Shown: one piece after another, positions 16,307 through 25,043 of the stretch | How positions within the stretch are numbered: position 1 is the stretch's first letter | Layout: every line of letters begins with the position of its first letter | Source: an uncultured Oscillospiraceae bacterium | Lineage (GTDB): Bacteria > Bacillota > Clostridia > Oscillospirales > Oscillospiraceae | Length of the DNA: 43,765 nt | NCBI GenBank assembly: GCA_947625965.1 | Contig: CANQQO010000008.1 | Coordinates: 1 to 43,765, forward strand | Direction of reading: 5' to 3' | Notes under the pieces: model-generated | The model's database searches: none | The model's input: only the letters and a program-made list of their open reading frames with translations | What the model was told of the DNA's origin: nothing | Made by a program: the position numbers and the translations under genes

Positions 16307-17584
16307 TTATATTCCAGCTCCGGCCCTGTGCAGTTCCGCAGTCCGAGGATGGTCTGGGGTATGCCCCGGGGCCGCTGGATGGCGCCTGTCTTTTTGAAGC
16401 TCTAAGGCTTCCTCCAAGTCCGGGAGTCGCTGCCGCAGCTTCGTGTAGCAGTTCCGCGCATTCTCGAACAGAATCATCCGGCATATCTCCTCCGCGCGGC
16501 CAGCGGAAAGAAACTCCTCCTCCACTAGCTGCGTCATGACCTTGGCCATCATCTTCCGGAAATGCTCCGCGGCAAACCAGGATGTCTCTGGGAACATAAC
16601 GCCATCCGAGCCGTACATCACTTTGTCCAGGGGCGTGCGCTCCAGGAGTGTACGAAAGCTGCTGGCGCCGTTGAGCGTACTGAGGAAAAATGTTCCGCTG
16701 CAATCTGTGTACACATTGGAGAATTCCGCCGTCAGGAAGCTGGCGCTCGCTTCATAAGGATGCCCGCCGTGCAGCAGGATGATCTTAACACGATTAAGGA
16801 TCCGGCTGTCCCACAGGAAGTCCTTCAACCCCATGGGGTCGAGATTTTTGAAGTCCAAATAACTGCCGCCGCCTACGCCGGTATGGATCTGGATCGGGAT
16901 ATCATAGCGTACCGCGATCTCCGCGGCCAGCATCAGCGTATAGGCGTACAGCTTTTTCTCGTCCTCCGGCGTAAAGGTTCCGGAACGAATTCGCTCATAT
17001 GCCGCCCTGCTCTCAGTATCGGAGACAAAGCTATAGTTCAGGCCGCCATAATAAGCGATGGAAGATTTCAGCCCGATCGCATTCTCTTTTTCAACCCGTG
17101 CGCAGAGATCCTTCTGGAACTGGTCCAAAAAAGCGTCATAGGGCAGATGGAGTGCCAATGTTTCGTCCACAGAGCGCTCGATCCGCACAATGCAGCACCG
17201 TTTTTCCGGCGGAATGACGCTGTTGAAATAGGCGACTTCCTCCTGGGTAAACGCTTTCTTTCGCAAAGGGCTGCCGATCTCAAAGCAATACATTGCCACG
17301 TTATCCAGAGAATACAGTTCCCGCATATAGCCCTTGGGATCTTCGTTGAAGCGCCGGTGGCGCTCCTTTTCCACCGCCTGGAACGGTGTGCCCTCCGGCA
17401 TTCCGTAGAGCCGGCGCAGGCGCTCCATAATCATCCCGTAGAGAAGCGTCTGCCGGGAATGCGCCTCCTGGTCCGGTCCGGGGATATACCCTCCGGCAAT
17501 GTTGCCAAATTCCGGAGCATGGTCCGGATGTACCCTATGTACATGGGTGTCGATCAACGGAATCGTTTTCAAGTATTCATACAT
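16307..17584 (-). CDS. Amidohydrolase-2 family metal-dependent hydrolase
   Basis: A 425-residue TIM-barrel hydrolase or lyase of the amidohydrolase superfamily. Visible metal ligands are the HxH of LIDTHVHRVHP after strand 1, IQIHTGVGG, LLHGGHPYEA and the late Asp in MYGSDGVMFP. It resembles PF04909 members and uronate-isomerase-like or FluG-type proteins rather than urease-type cyclic amidases. The last ~25 residues are Pro/His-rich, beyond the usual fold. The upstream ribosome site (aagga) is weak. In a sugar-acid-like pathway it could be an isomerase, decarboxylase or lactonase; reaction unknown. Confidence 0.82.
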   Translation of the reverse strand: MYEYLKTIPLIDTHVHRVHPDHAPEFGNIAGGYIPGPDQEAHSRQTLLYGMIMERLRRLYGMPEGTPFQAVEKERHRRFNEDPKGYMRELYSLDNVAMYCFEIGSPLRKKAFTQEEVAYFNSVIPPEKRCCIVRIERSVDETLALHLPYDAFLDQFQKDLCARVEKENAIGLKSSIAYYGGLNYSFVSDTESRAAYERIRSGTFTPEDEKKLYAYTLMLAAEIAVRYDIPIQIHTGVGGGSYLDFKNLDPMGLKDFLWDSRILNRVKIILLHGGHPYEASASFLTAEFSNVYTDCSGTFFLSTLNGASSFRTLLERTPLDKVMYGSDGVMFPETSWFAAEHFRKMMAKVMTQLVEEEFLSAGRAEEICRMILFENARNCYTKLRQRLPDLEEALELQKDRRHPAAPGHTPDHPRTAELHRAGAGI

Positions 17585-17857
17585 GATTTTCGTCCTTCAT
17601 CTTAAATTAGGAAAGCTCTGATGCAATCGGCGGGAGATTTTTCGGTGGGAAAAGGAAGGGAAAAACACGTGGATCCTTTCCTGTATTTTCAGTCCGCATT
17701 CCCAGCGGAAAAGATCCGCCGTACATCATGACGATCGATTCAGAGGCGCCTTAGATATCTTTCAGGCTTTCTCTTCGCCGGAGCGCAGGATGCGGCGCAT
17801 CCGGTACAGTCATTCCATGGGAGGCTCCGGTGGGGCGCTCCCGCAAAAAGGGCGGGA
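17585..17857 (-). other. Intercistronic stretch between livF and the amidohydrolase gene
   Basis: A 273-nt gap on the operon strand. Just after the livF stop is a short hairpin (CCCGC at 17840-17844 with GCGGG at 17852-17856, leftward loop rich in T). No -35/-10 pair convinced me. It may partly terminate or stabilise the liv transcript, lowering expression of the enzyme genes downstream. Confidence 0.4.
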
Positions 17858-18568
17858 TCAGGCCCCCAGGTATGCCTTTTTGACCTCGTCATTGGCCAGC
17901 AGCTCCTTACTGGAGCCTTCGATATGGATGACCCCATTGACGAGAACATACCCATAATCGGCAATCGCTAGCGCCATGGAGGCGTTCTGCTCGATCAGGA
18001 GGACGGTCTTGCCCATTTCCCGTATGCGGACAATCAAATCGAATATTTCCTCCACGACGATCGGCGCAAGACCGAGCGAAGGCTCGTCCAGCATGATCAT
18101 TTTGGGGTCCATCATCAGCCCCCGGGCGATCGCAAGCATCTGCTGTTCTCCGCCGGACAGGCTCCCGCCCACCTGCTTCAGCCGTTCCCGCAGTCTGGGA
18201 AACAGCACAAGCTGTTCCTCCAGAAGCTCCTGCTGCCGCTTCTTGGTCAGCTTTTTATTCCCCAGAGTTCCTGTGACCAGATTTTCATAGACAGTCAGCG
18301 ACGGGAAAATCCGCCGCCCCTCCGGAACGTGGGCAATGCCAAGGTGAACGATCTTCTCTGGCCGCATCCGCGTAATGTTTTGGCCGTCAAAGGTAATCGT
18401 CCCACCGGCCTTTTCGACCAAGCCGGAAATTGACATCAGCGTGGTGCTCTTTCCGGCGCCGTTATTGCCGAGCAGCGTTACGATCTTTCCTTCCGGAACT
18501 TCAAAGCTGATGCCGTCAATTGCCTGGATATAGCCGTAGTTCACCCGTAAATCCTCAATTTTCAGCAT
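17858..18568 (-). CDS. livF: Branched-chain amino acid-type ABC transporter ATP-binding protein LivF
   Basis: A 236-residue ABC ATPase. Walker A is GNNGAGKST, the signature LSGGEQQML, Walker B MIMLDEPS, and the LivF-specific HVPEGRRIFPSLTV block is present. The start at 18568 overlaps the end of livG by 14 nt, so translation is coupled. It pairs with LivG to power the LivHM permease. Liv-type (HAAT) systems import branched-chain amino acids but also amides, aromatic acids and other compounds; the catabolic setting suggests a specialised substrate. Confidence 0.93.
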   Translation of the reverse strand: MLKIEDLRVNYGYIQAIDGISFEVPEGKIVTLLGNNGAGKSTTLMSISGLVEKAGGTITFDGQNITRMRPEKIVHLGIAHVPEGRRIFPSLTVYENLVTGTLGNKKLTKKRQQELLEEQLVLFPRLRERLKQVGGSLSGGEQQMLAIARGLMMDPKMIMLDEPSLGLAPIVVEEIFDLIVRIREMGKTVLLIEQNASMALAIADYGYVLVNGVIHIEGSSKELLANDEVKKAYLGA

Positions 18569-19352
18569 TCGCCTCAACATCCTTTCCGAATGTCCTTGAC
18601 CCGAAATAGGCCGTCTGGACCTCTTTGTTGCCGCTGACGAATTCGGGGGATCCCTCACAGATCTTCTCGCCAAAATTCAGAACCATGATCCGGTTGCAGC
18701 AATTCATAACGAATTTCATGTCATGCTCGATCAGAAGAATCGTCTGGCCTTTTGCGTTGAGCTCCTTGAGAAAATCACGCAGCGCGTCGGTTTCAAGCCG
18801 GTTCATACCAGCGGCCGGCTCATCCAGCATCAGGATCTTGGGACTAGACGCCAGGGAACGGGCGATTTCCACGCGGCGCTGGATACCGTAGGACAGATTC
18901 CCCGCCAGCGTATTCGCATATTGCTCCAGACCCGCGTTCCGCAGCGTCTCCATAGACTTTTCTTCCGCGTACTGTTCGTCCGCTCGATACGTCTTTGTAT
19001 GGAAAATCGCGTCGAACATATTCGTCTTCGTACCCATATGGCAGCCGATCTTTACATTCTCCAAAACAGACATAAACTGAAAAAGCTGTGTCGTTTGGAA
19101 TGTTCTGCCTACCCCCAAGTGACTGATCGCCTCCTGGGACATATTGCTGATATCCTGGTCGCAAAAATAGACTTTCCCGTGGGTCGGCTTATAGATTCCA
19201 GAGCAGACATTGAAAAAAGTCGTTTTTCCAGCGCCGTTTGGACCGATAATGCCGAAAATATCGCCAGGTTCCACCTGCATATCGACATTGTCTACCGCTT
19301 TCAGGCCCCCGAAATAACAGCAAACGCCTTCCGTCCTTAAAAGCCCGCTCAT
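18555..19352 (-). CDS. livG: Branched-chain amino acid-type ABC transporter ATP-binding protein LivG
   Basis: A 265-residue ABC ATPase with Walker A GPNGAGKTTFFN, signature LSYGIQRRVEIARSLA, Walker B ILMLDEPAAGMN and the LivG-type GVGRTFQTTQLF block. The LSYG form of the signature is normal in this subfamily. Its start overlaps the stop of livM by 4 nt. Forms the heterodimeric motor with LivF on the cytoplasmic face. Confidence 0.93.
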   Translation of the reverse strand: MSGLLRTEGVCCYFGGLKAVDNVDMQVEPGDIFGIIGPNGAGKTTFFNVCSGIYKPTHGKVYFCDQDISNMSQEAISHLGVGRTFQTTQLFQFMSVLENVKIGCHMGTKTNMFDAIFHTKTYRADEQYAEEKSMETLRNAGLEQYANTLAGNLSYGIQRRVEIARSLASSPKILMLDEPAAGMNRLETDALRDFLKELNAKGQTILLIEHDMKFVMNCCNRIMVLNFGEKICEGSPEFVSGNKEVQTAYFGSRTFGKDVEANAEN

Positions 19353-20356
19353 GAGATTGCCTCCTTTTTGCCACCGGTTTTTCCCGCCTTCCGCATTTTT
19401 ATCTTTGCGCCGGCCAGGATGCTGTTCGACTCACCCATCAGTCCCTGGGGACGGAACCACATCATCACAATGATCAAGGCGGCATACATGACAAAGCGCC
19501 ATACGCCGATCGGACGGAGCAGCTCCGTCAGACCGTTGACCACAATAGAGCCCACGATGGGCCCGATCAAAGTGCCCTGACCGCCGATGATGATCATGCT
19601 CATGATGTTAAAGCCCTCGTCCAGGGAGAACACCGCCGAATCGATATACTGCACATAAACAGCATAAATTCCGCCGATGATACCGGCCCAGAAGGCGCCG
19701 TAAGCAAAATTCATCATCTTTGCGGGGGCCGTCCGGACGCCGAGGGATTTCGCCGCCAGTTCATTTTCACGAATGGACATCCAACTCCTGCCTACTCGGG
19801 AGTGGATCAGGCGATAGCTGATCAGGAGGAAGATGACCGCCACGCCAAGGAACAGATAGTAGAATTTCAGGGGAGAATCAAAGGTAAAACCGAAGAAGGT
19901 GGGCCGGGGGATATCCTTGATCCCGAAGGAGCCGCCGGTAACTCCCTCCCAGTTGAGCGCAATGATCCGAATGACCTCAGAAGCCCCTAACGTGATGATG
20001 GAGAGATATATCCCCTTGAGCCTCAGGGTGGGAACGCTGATGATCAGTCCCGCAACCGCCGCGCCAATGCCGGATAGAAGCAGGACCGGCCAAAAACTGA
20101 TTTGAAATCTGGTGGTAAGGATCGCCATCACGTAGGCGCCAATGCAGTAAAAGCCCGCATGGCCAAGAGAGGTCTGCCCGCTGTAACCATTGGTGATATT
20201 CAGGGAACCGGCAAGGGTAAAATACATCAGGATCCGGCAGAAGATCCTGACCATGGACTTCTTGAATCCGAATAGCGGAAACACGATGGCAAAAACCAAC
20301 GCCGCAGTCAGCATCAGGCTGCGGTGCTTTCCGACAAAGGCTTTTATCTTACTCAC
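19349..20356 (-). CDS. livM: Branched-chain amino acid-type ABC permease LivM
   Basis: A 335-residue inner membrane permease with about ten helices. The LivM signature is clear: NITNGYSGQTSLGHAGF early, then LRLKGIYLSIITLG and GVTGGSFGI. The GTG at 20356 is chosen because it forms a GTGA overlap with the livH stop and has a purine-rich ribosome site. Heterodimerises with LivH to form the transport channel. Confidence 0.92.
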   Translation of the reverse strand: MSKIKAFVGKHRSLMLTAALVFAIVFPLFGFKKSMVRIFCRILMYFTLAGSLNITNGYSGQTSLGHAGFYCIGAYVMAILTTRFQISFWPVLLLSGIGAAVAGLIISVPTLRLKGIYLSIITLGASEVIRIIALNWEGVTGGSFGIKDIPRPTFFGFTFDSPLKFYYLFLGVAVIFLLISYRLIHSRVGRSWMSIRENELAAKSLGVRTAPAKMMNFAYGAFWAGIIGGIYAVYVQYIDSAVFSLDEGFNIMSMIIIGGQGTLIGPIVGSIVVNGLTELLRPIGVWRFVMYAALIIVMMWFRPQGLMGESNSILAGAKIKMRKAGKTGGKKEAIS

Positions 20357-21228
20357 GGCCGCGCTCCCTTCTTTACCGCAAAGCCCTGAGGTCTGATCAG
20401 CAGGACCAGGATCAGGAAGCAAAATGCAAAGGCATCCCGGAAGTTTGCGCTGGAGAAGGTGATGCCTAGGTTCTCAATAATACCGATGCAAAGCCCGCCC
20501 AGAGCGGACAGACGGACATCCGTCATACCTCCCAGAACAGAGGAGGAGAACGCCTTCATACTCATCGTTCCACCCATGGTTGCGTAGCAGGTCTGATAGT
20601 AGATCGCCATGAGCATTCCCGCGACGCCGCCGATGCCGCAGCCGATGCAGTTGCCGGTCATAGCGACCCTACGTACATTGATGCCGACCATATAGGCGGC
20701 TGTTTTCTCCTGGCTGACTGCCCGCAGCGCAATTCCGGCTCTTGTCCTGTTAAGGAACAGGGACAGTACGGCGGCAAGCGCGAAAACGACCAGCAATATC
20801 ACGATCTGAAGCAAATTGATTTTTACGGGGCCAAGGGAATATACCTGATTCTCGATGATGTTCAGCATAGGCAGACGGTTTGCGCCAAACAGGATTTGGG
20901 CCAGATTCTTGAGAAGCATACTGAAACCCACTGTGCAGATGAGTGAAATATGTCGCGGCGCATTGAAAAAGTGTTCATAGCATATCTTGTAAACGGCCAT
21001 ACCGACGATCCAGGATGCGGCAAAGGAAGCAATGATGCCCAGGAACAAATTGTTGCCCGCCCACAAGAATACGTAATAGGACGCAAACGCGCCCAGCATC
21101 ATAACTTCTCCGTGGGTAAAGGTCACCATTCCGGTAACGCCGACAACGACCGAATAGCCGATCGCCATCAGCGCATAGATCGCGCCTTGGCATATGCCGT
21201 TGATCAACTGGCTGATGATGTACTCCAT
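20353..21228 (-). CDS. livH: Branched-chain amino acid-type ABC permease LivH
   Basis: A 291-residue permease of about eight helices. It begins ISQLINGICQGAIYALMAIG, the LivH N-terminal signature, followed by GMVTFTHGEVMMLGAF. The later RAVSQEKTAAYMVGI and FSSSVLGGMTD blocks are also typical. It is preceded by a 136-nt gap with a strong hairpin that separates it from livK. Confidence 0.93.
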   Translation of the reverse strand: MEYIISQLINGICQGAIYALMAIGYSVVVGVTGMVTFTHGEVMMLGAFASYYVFLWAGNNLFLGIIASFAASWIVGMAVYKICYEHFFNAPRHISLICTVGFSMLLKNLAQILFGANRLPMLNIIENQVYSLGPVKINLLQIVILLVVFALAAVLSLFLNRTRAGIALRAVSQEKTAAYMVGINVRRVAMTGNCIGCGIGGVAGMLMAIYYQTCYATMGGTMSMKAFSSSVLGGMTDVRLSALGGLCIGIIENLGITFSSANFRDAFAFCFLILVLLIRPQGFAVKKGARP

Positions 21229-21288
21229 AGAAACCTCCCAGCGTTTTTAAGGGGTAATGATATCTGCGCTGTACAAATACCCGGGTCC

Positions 21289-21324
21289 GGCGGGAGAAAA
21301 TGACCGGATGCATTTTCTCCCGCC
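21289..21324. promoter_or_regulatory. Intercistronic hairpin between livK and livH
   Basis: A perfect 14-bp stem (ggcgggagaaaatg at 21289-21302 with its complement at 21311-21324) has no T-run on the operon strand. Such hairpins after a binding-protein gene commonly protect the upstream message and give more binding protein than permease. That role here is inferred. Confidence 0.6.
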
Positions 21325-21364
21325 TGGTGTTTTGGTTGCTGTCTCTCCCGGATTGTGCTTTTCC

Positions 21365-22594
21365 TTACTCGTTGGCGTAATCGTAGCCGCAGCGGATGAC
21401 ATACTTGCCGTCCACGATCTGGCAGATCAGATAACTTCTGATGATGTCTCCGTCCTCGGAGAATTTGATAGGACCGGTCAGATAGGTCCCGTCCGTCTTG
21501 GCAAGATTGTCGCGAATCGCAGCGCGCGTAATGTTGTCGCCGCAGGCTGCAATGGCCTCGGAAAGGATGATCACACCGTCATAGGCAAAGCCAGCCATTA
21601 CAGTGGCGCCAAAGCCGGCCCGGTCCGCGAACTCCTGGGCGAACGCATAGGCCTCCGGGTCCTCCTCGGAGTAGTAAACGGAAACGGTAGTCAGGATGTC
21701 TTCGCAGTTTTCGCCGCACAGGTCGATCACCTGCTGGGAAGTGCTCGGCCCAAGCATGGTAATCGGAACATCCCAGCCGATGCCGCGAATCTGGTTGATC
21801 ACGTTGGAGATGCTGGTCTGATCCACGATCAGGACATGATCAGGGTTCGCAGCCTGCGCCTTGGTGATCAGTGCCGAGAAGTCGGTCTCCGTGTCGGAAT
21901 AGCCCTCGCAGAAGACGATGTTCATGCCGGCTTCCTCCGCGGCAGGTCTGAAGTTCTCCACGATCGATGCGCCGAAATCAGTGTTCATATAGAATACTGC
22001 CACATCATGGGCGCCGGCATACTTGCCGACTTCATAGGTCGCGGCGTAGGAACCTTCATAGCTGGCCAGGCCCGCGATCTGGAACGCCCACTTACTGGAA
22101 GCGGCAAACGCGGCGTTGGAAGCCGTCGGGGAGAAAAGCACGATCTCCTCTTCATCGCAGATCGGCGCGGCGGCCATGGCGCAGCCGGAGGAGAAGTCAC
22201 CCAGAATGGCAACGATCCCGTCGTCATCGGCAAACTTGGAAGCAAGCTCCGCAGACTGGTTTTGATCGCCCTTGGAATCCTCGAACTCCAGCACAAGCTC
22301 GTGGCCGTTGATGCCGCCCTCGGCGTTGACTTTCTCCGCGGCCATCGACATAGCCACTTCATAGGTCTTGCCGAATTCAGCCATTGTGCCGGTCAGCGGC
22401 GCCAGAACGCCGACCCGGATCGGCGCCTTATCTTCCGAAGGCCCTTCGGACCCGGCGGTTCCTCCGCTTCCCCCGGTGGGCGCTTGCGTGCCCTGGGTCC
22501 CCGCTGGCTTGGTAGGCTTGGGGTCCGAAGCGCAGCCAGCAAGCAGGCCGAGCATCAGAGCGATAACGGTTAACATAGCGAATAGTTTTTTCAT
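21365..22594 (-). CDS. livK: Liv-type ABC transporter substrate-binding lipoprotein
   Basis: A 409-residue extracytoplasmic binding protein anchored by lipid. The signal peptide MKKLFAMLTVIALMLGLLAG ends at a lipobox with C21, followed by a Pro/Thr/Gly-rich linker to about residue 60. The periplasmic-binding-protein type 1 fold starts IRVGVLAPLTGTMAEFGKTY and includes FEDSKGDQNQSAELASKF and GDFSSGCAMAAAPIC, typical of leucine-binding proteins. The start at 22594 is fixed by AAGGAGATGG and the lipobox spacing. First gene of the leftward operon; its promoter carries an operator. Confidence 0.93.
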   Translation of the reverse strand: MKKLFAMLTVIALMLGLLAGCASDPKPTKPAGTQGTQAPTGGSGGTAGSEGPSEDKAPIRVGVLAPLTGTMAEFGKTYEVAMSMAAEKVNAEGGINGHELVLEFEDSKGDQNQSAELASKFADDDGIVAILGDFSSGCAMAAAPICDEEEIVLFSPTASNAAFAASSKWAFQIAGLASYEGSYAATYEVGKYAGAHDVAVFYMNTDFGASIVENFRPAAEEAGMNIVFCEGYSDTETDFSALITKAQAANPDHVLIVDQTSISNVINQIRGIGWDVPITMLGPSTSQQVIDLCGENCEDILTTVSVYYSEEDPEAYAFAQEFADRAGFGATVMAGFAYDGVIILSEAIAACGDNITRAAIRDNLAKTDGTYLTGPIKFSEDGDIIRSYLICQIVDGKYVIRCGYDYANE

Positions 22595-22708
22595 TTTGCC
22601 ATCTCCTTTTATTTTTTTGTTTTTTGGCAGCAGAAAACAGACAGCTTTCACAATTTTCCAAGACCAATTTCAAAAAAATTATGGAAATCTGCTCTGTTTT
22701 CTGTTTTG

Positions 22709-22737
22709 AGTATATCACATTATGAAACCGATTTCAA
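22709..22737 (-). promoter_or_regulatory. Promoter of the livK operon
   Basis: Leftward TTGAAA (22732-22737), a 17-nt spacer and TATACT (22709-22714). The start would be near 22702, giving a ~107-nt leader. The operator at 22723-22736 covers the -35 element and most of the spacer. Confidence 0.65.
22723..22736. promoter_or_regulatory. LacI-family/cre-like operator 1
   Basis: TGAAACCGATTTCA is a near palindrome with a central CG. It fits the catabolite-responsive (CcpA) consensus TGWAANCGNTNWCA at every fixed position and equally the general form of LacI-family operators. It lies over the livK -35 box. Confidence 0.7.
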
Positions 22738-22786
22738 ATACTTTTTTATTTTCTTTCCTGTTATAAAAAACCTCGAAATGAAATTT

Positions 22787-22810
22787 CGGAAAAATCGCCG
22801 GATTTTTCCG
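22787..22810. repeat. Perfect inverted repeat in the livK/dehydrogenase intergenic region
   Basis: CGGAAAAATC and GATTTTTCCG form a 10-bp stem around gccg. A smaller one (CGAAAT...ATTTCG) lies just left, and a third copy of gaaaaatccg lies to the right. It lies upstream of both divergent promoters, so it may be a site for another regulator. Remaining sequence of this 377-nt gap is A/T-rich without genes. Confidence 0.5.
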
Positions 22811-22907
22811 TAAAATAGTTGAAAATTCCTAGAAAAATCCGTAAAAATTTCGGATACTGACATTTTCGACAAATTATTTATTAAATTTTTTTGCATAACT
22901 ACCATTA

Positions 22908-22921
22908 GTTTACCGGTTACA
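22908..22921. promoter_or_regulatory. LacI-type operator 2
   Basis: GTTTACCGGTTACA; its complement TGTAACCGGTAAAC shares the first ten bases with the operator at 32810. It overlaps the -35 box of the rightward promoter, a position expected to repress. The centre is 185 bp from operator 1. Confidence 0.6.
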
Positions 22922-22945
22922 TTATTTACGATTCAGTGCTATAAT
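22917..22945 (+). promoter_or_regulatory. Promoter of the Ldh2-family dehydrogenase gene
   Basis: TTACAT (22917-22922), a 17-nt spacer and a perfect TATAAT (22940-22945), about 20 nt before the ribosome site AGGAGG. Confidence 0.7.
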
Positions 22946-22971
22946 CCTATTATTCTACAGGAGGTGTGCCT

Positions 22972-24048
22972 ATGCAGTACAGATACGTTGATGTCGAAAC
23001 CATGCAAAAATTCTCCGTCGATATGTTCCTCCAACACGGATTGTCCCGGCAGGACAGTGAAACCATCACGCAGGTATTACTGACCGCAGACCTGTTCGGG
23101 ATCGAATCCCATGGCGTTCAGCGTCTGATACGCTACCACAGGAATCTGATGAAGGGCCAGATCGCGGTGCAGCCAGAGATCGAGGTGCGGAAGGAAACGC
23201 CGGTCTCCGCCGTGCTGGACGCTCACCAATGCTTCGGTCATATTGCCGGATCACAGGCAATGCGGCTTGCCATTCAAAAGGCAAAGCAGGCGGGCATTGG
23301 CATGGTAGCCGTGCGGAATTCCACCCATTTCGGCATTGCGGGCTATTATACGGCCCTGACGCTTCCGGAGCACATGATCGGGATCGCCATGACCAATACC
23401 GAACAGATCGGCGTGCCGACTTTTGGGCGGCGGGCTATGATCGGCACCAATCCCCTGGCCTTTTCCATGCCGGCGGAGCCGTATCCCTTCTGGTTCGACG
23501 CGGCAACCACCGTCGTCACCCACGGAAAGATGGAGGTTTACGAAAAGGCCGGAAAGCGCCTCCCCGCCGGATGGGCCGTGGACGAGTCCGGCTGCCTGGA
23601 GATGGACCCGGCCAGTGTCCGCCGCCGGATCCGTCAACGGGAGCTGGGTGGGATCCTGCCTTTGGGCGGCCTCGGCAAGGAAAACGGCGGTCATAAAGGC
23701 TATGGCCTTGCCCTGATCGTGGAGATCTGCTCCGCTATTTTGGCCGGCGGCCCGGTCTGCATCGATATGGCAGACGGCAGCGGGGAAGAACACACCTCTC
23801 ACTTCTTCGCGGCGATTGACTACGGCATATTCTGCGACCGGCAGGAAGCGGAGGATGCGCTCTCCGCATACCTGCGGAGGATCAGAGCCAGTGAAAAGGC
23901 CGTCGGACATCAGAGGATCTATACCCCCGGAGAGCAGGAATGGATCTCCCTCAGGGAAAAAACGGTTTCGGGAATTCCTGTGCAGGAAAACACCGTCGTA
24001 GAACTGCGCGGGATCGCGGACACGTTGGGGATCAACTGTCCTCTCTAA
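22972..24048 (+). CDS. Ldh2-family malate/lactate/ureidoglycolate-type dehydrogenase
   Basis: A 358-residue NAD(P)-dependent 2-hydroxyacid dehydrogenase of the malate/L-lactate dehydrogenase 2 family, unrelated in fold to classical LDH. The opening HGLSRQDSETITQVLLTAD and ADLFGIESHGVQRL blocks, the catalytic histidine H119 in NSTHFGIAGYY, and NPLAFSMPAEP are clear. Around residue 240, GGHKGYGLALIVEI is the usual second signature. ATG at 22972 has AGGAGG 7 nt upstream; a GTG two codons earlier is less likely. Relatives oxidise malate, lactate, ureidoglycolate, sulfolactate or 2,3-diketogulonate-like acids; the substrate here is open. Divergent from livK, with an operator over its promoter. Confidence 0.87.
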   Translation: MQYRYVDVETMQKFSVDMFLQHGLSRQDSETITQVLLTADLFGIESHGVQRLIRYHRNLMKGQIAVQPEIEVRKETPVSAVLDAHQCFGHIAGSQAMRLAIQKAKQAGIGMVAVRNSTHFGIAGYYTALTLPEHMIGIAMTNTEQIGVPTFGRRAMIGTNPLAFSMPAEPYPFWFDAATTVVTHGKMEVYEKAGKRLPAGWAVDESGCLEMDPASVRRRIRQRELGGILPLGGLGKENGGHKGYGLALIVEICSAILAGGPVCIDMADGSGEEHTSHFFAAIDYGIFCDRQEAEDALSAYLRRIRASEKAVGHQRIYTPGEQEWISLREKTVSGIPVQENTVVELRGIADTLGINCPL

Positions 24049-24060
24049 ATTATTCCCACA

Positions 24061-24105
24061 AAAAATGCTTGGAAACAGCGCACAGCTCTGCTTCCAAGCA
24101 TTTTT
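24061..24105. terminator. Bidirectional terminator between convergent operons
   Basis: A 14-bp stem (24061-24074 with 24092-24105) closes a 17-nt loop, with A-run and T-run at the two feet. It ends both the rightward dehydrogenase transcript and the long leftward operon that finishes at 24153. Confidence 0.85.
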
Positions 24106-24152
24106 ATATTTTCGCGAAAGATACGCGGATGCGGCTCCTTCTCAATTTTCGG

Positions 24153-25043
24153 TTACAGTACGCCGCATTCCAGAAGCCGTTTCCGGATCTCTTCTTTCTC
24201 CTCCCGGCTCGCGGCAATAAACGGCGCTCTGGGCCAGCATTTCAGGATACCTCTGATCTCCAGCATTGCATAGATCGCCAACTGTGTAGAGCGGGCAATG
24301 TACATGATGTCCCGCAGCTCATTGATCTGGAACTGGGTCTCGCGGCAGGCGTCGTAGTCTTTTGCCATTCCCTCCCGGTACATTTTGCCGCAAATCTCCG
24401 GGAACACATTGCCGATGCCGGGGATAAACGCTTCGCACCCGAGCACGCAGGCAGATAGATACATGGCCTCCGTACCCAGCGCCACATCAAACGTATCGTC
24501 CTTCAGGAGGCGGCAATAGCTTGCGTGCGCCATAATGTCAAAGGTCGCGTCCTTCATGCCGTTGACATGGACCTCCTCCTTCAACCGGCGAAGCAGCGTC
24601 AGATCCATTTTGTAGCCCTGGAAATTCGGATTGTTATAAACATAGACCGGGACCGCCCCCTGGGCGGCAGTCACAAGATCACGGTAGAATCCGCAAATGC
24701 TGTCCGCGTCGTGCTTATAGTAATAAGGCCCAACAGCAGATACCGCGGCGGCGCCGCTTTTCACTGAAAACTCCGCAAGACGCGCTGTGCTGCGGTTGTC
24801 CGCCGTGCCCACATGGACGATCACCGGAATGTGTCCCCCGACGCCATTCAGCACTGTTTTCGTCACAAGCTCCCGTTCCTTCTCAGTCATCAACGCACCG
24901 CTGCCGTAGGAGCCGGTGATAAAGAGCCCATCGACCCGATCTTTCAAAAAATCCGTTAAAATCTCCAAGCCGTTCACATCCACCTCCCCGTCCTCGCGGA
25001 ATGGGACGATCATCGGTGGGATGACGCCTTTCATTCGGAACAT
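24153..25043 (-). CDS. DapA/N-acetylneuraminate lyase-family aldolase
   Basis: A 296-residue class I TIM-barrel aldolase that forms a Schiff base with pyruvate-type substrates. Visible are the Schiff-base lysine K164 (HVNGMKDATFD), the catalytic tyrosine Y136 (YVYNNP) and the substrate loop GSYGSG at 44-49, which differs from the GTTGE/GSTGE usual in true DapA and NanA. It is therefore unlikely to be the lysine-biosynthesis enzyme. Next to a DgoK-like kinase, cleavage of a 2-keto-3-deoxy acid is a reasonable guess. Start at 25043 follows GGGAG and overlaps the kinase gene by 13 nt. Last gene of its operon. Confidence 0.87.
   Translation of the reverse strand: MFRMKGVIPPMIVPFREDGEVDVNGLEILTDFLKDRVDGLFITGSYGSGALMTEKERELVTKTVLNGVGGHIPVIVHVGTADNRSTARLAEFSVKSGAAAVSAVGPYYYKHDADSICGFYRDLVTAAQGAVPVYVYNNPNFQGYKMDLTLLRRLKEEVHVNGMKDATFDIMAHASYCRLLKDDTFDVALGTEAMYLSACVLGCEAFIPGIGNVFPEICGKMYREGMAKDYDACRETQFQINELRDIMYIARSTQLAIYAMLEIRGILKCWPRAPFIAASREEKEEIRKRLLECGVL

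Noticed and set aside
24153-25043. DapA of lysine biosynthesis
   Set aside because: The substrate loop is GSYGSG rather than the usual GTTGE-type, and the gene is in an inducible-looking catabolic operon next to a sugar-acid kinase.
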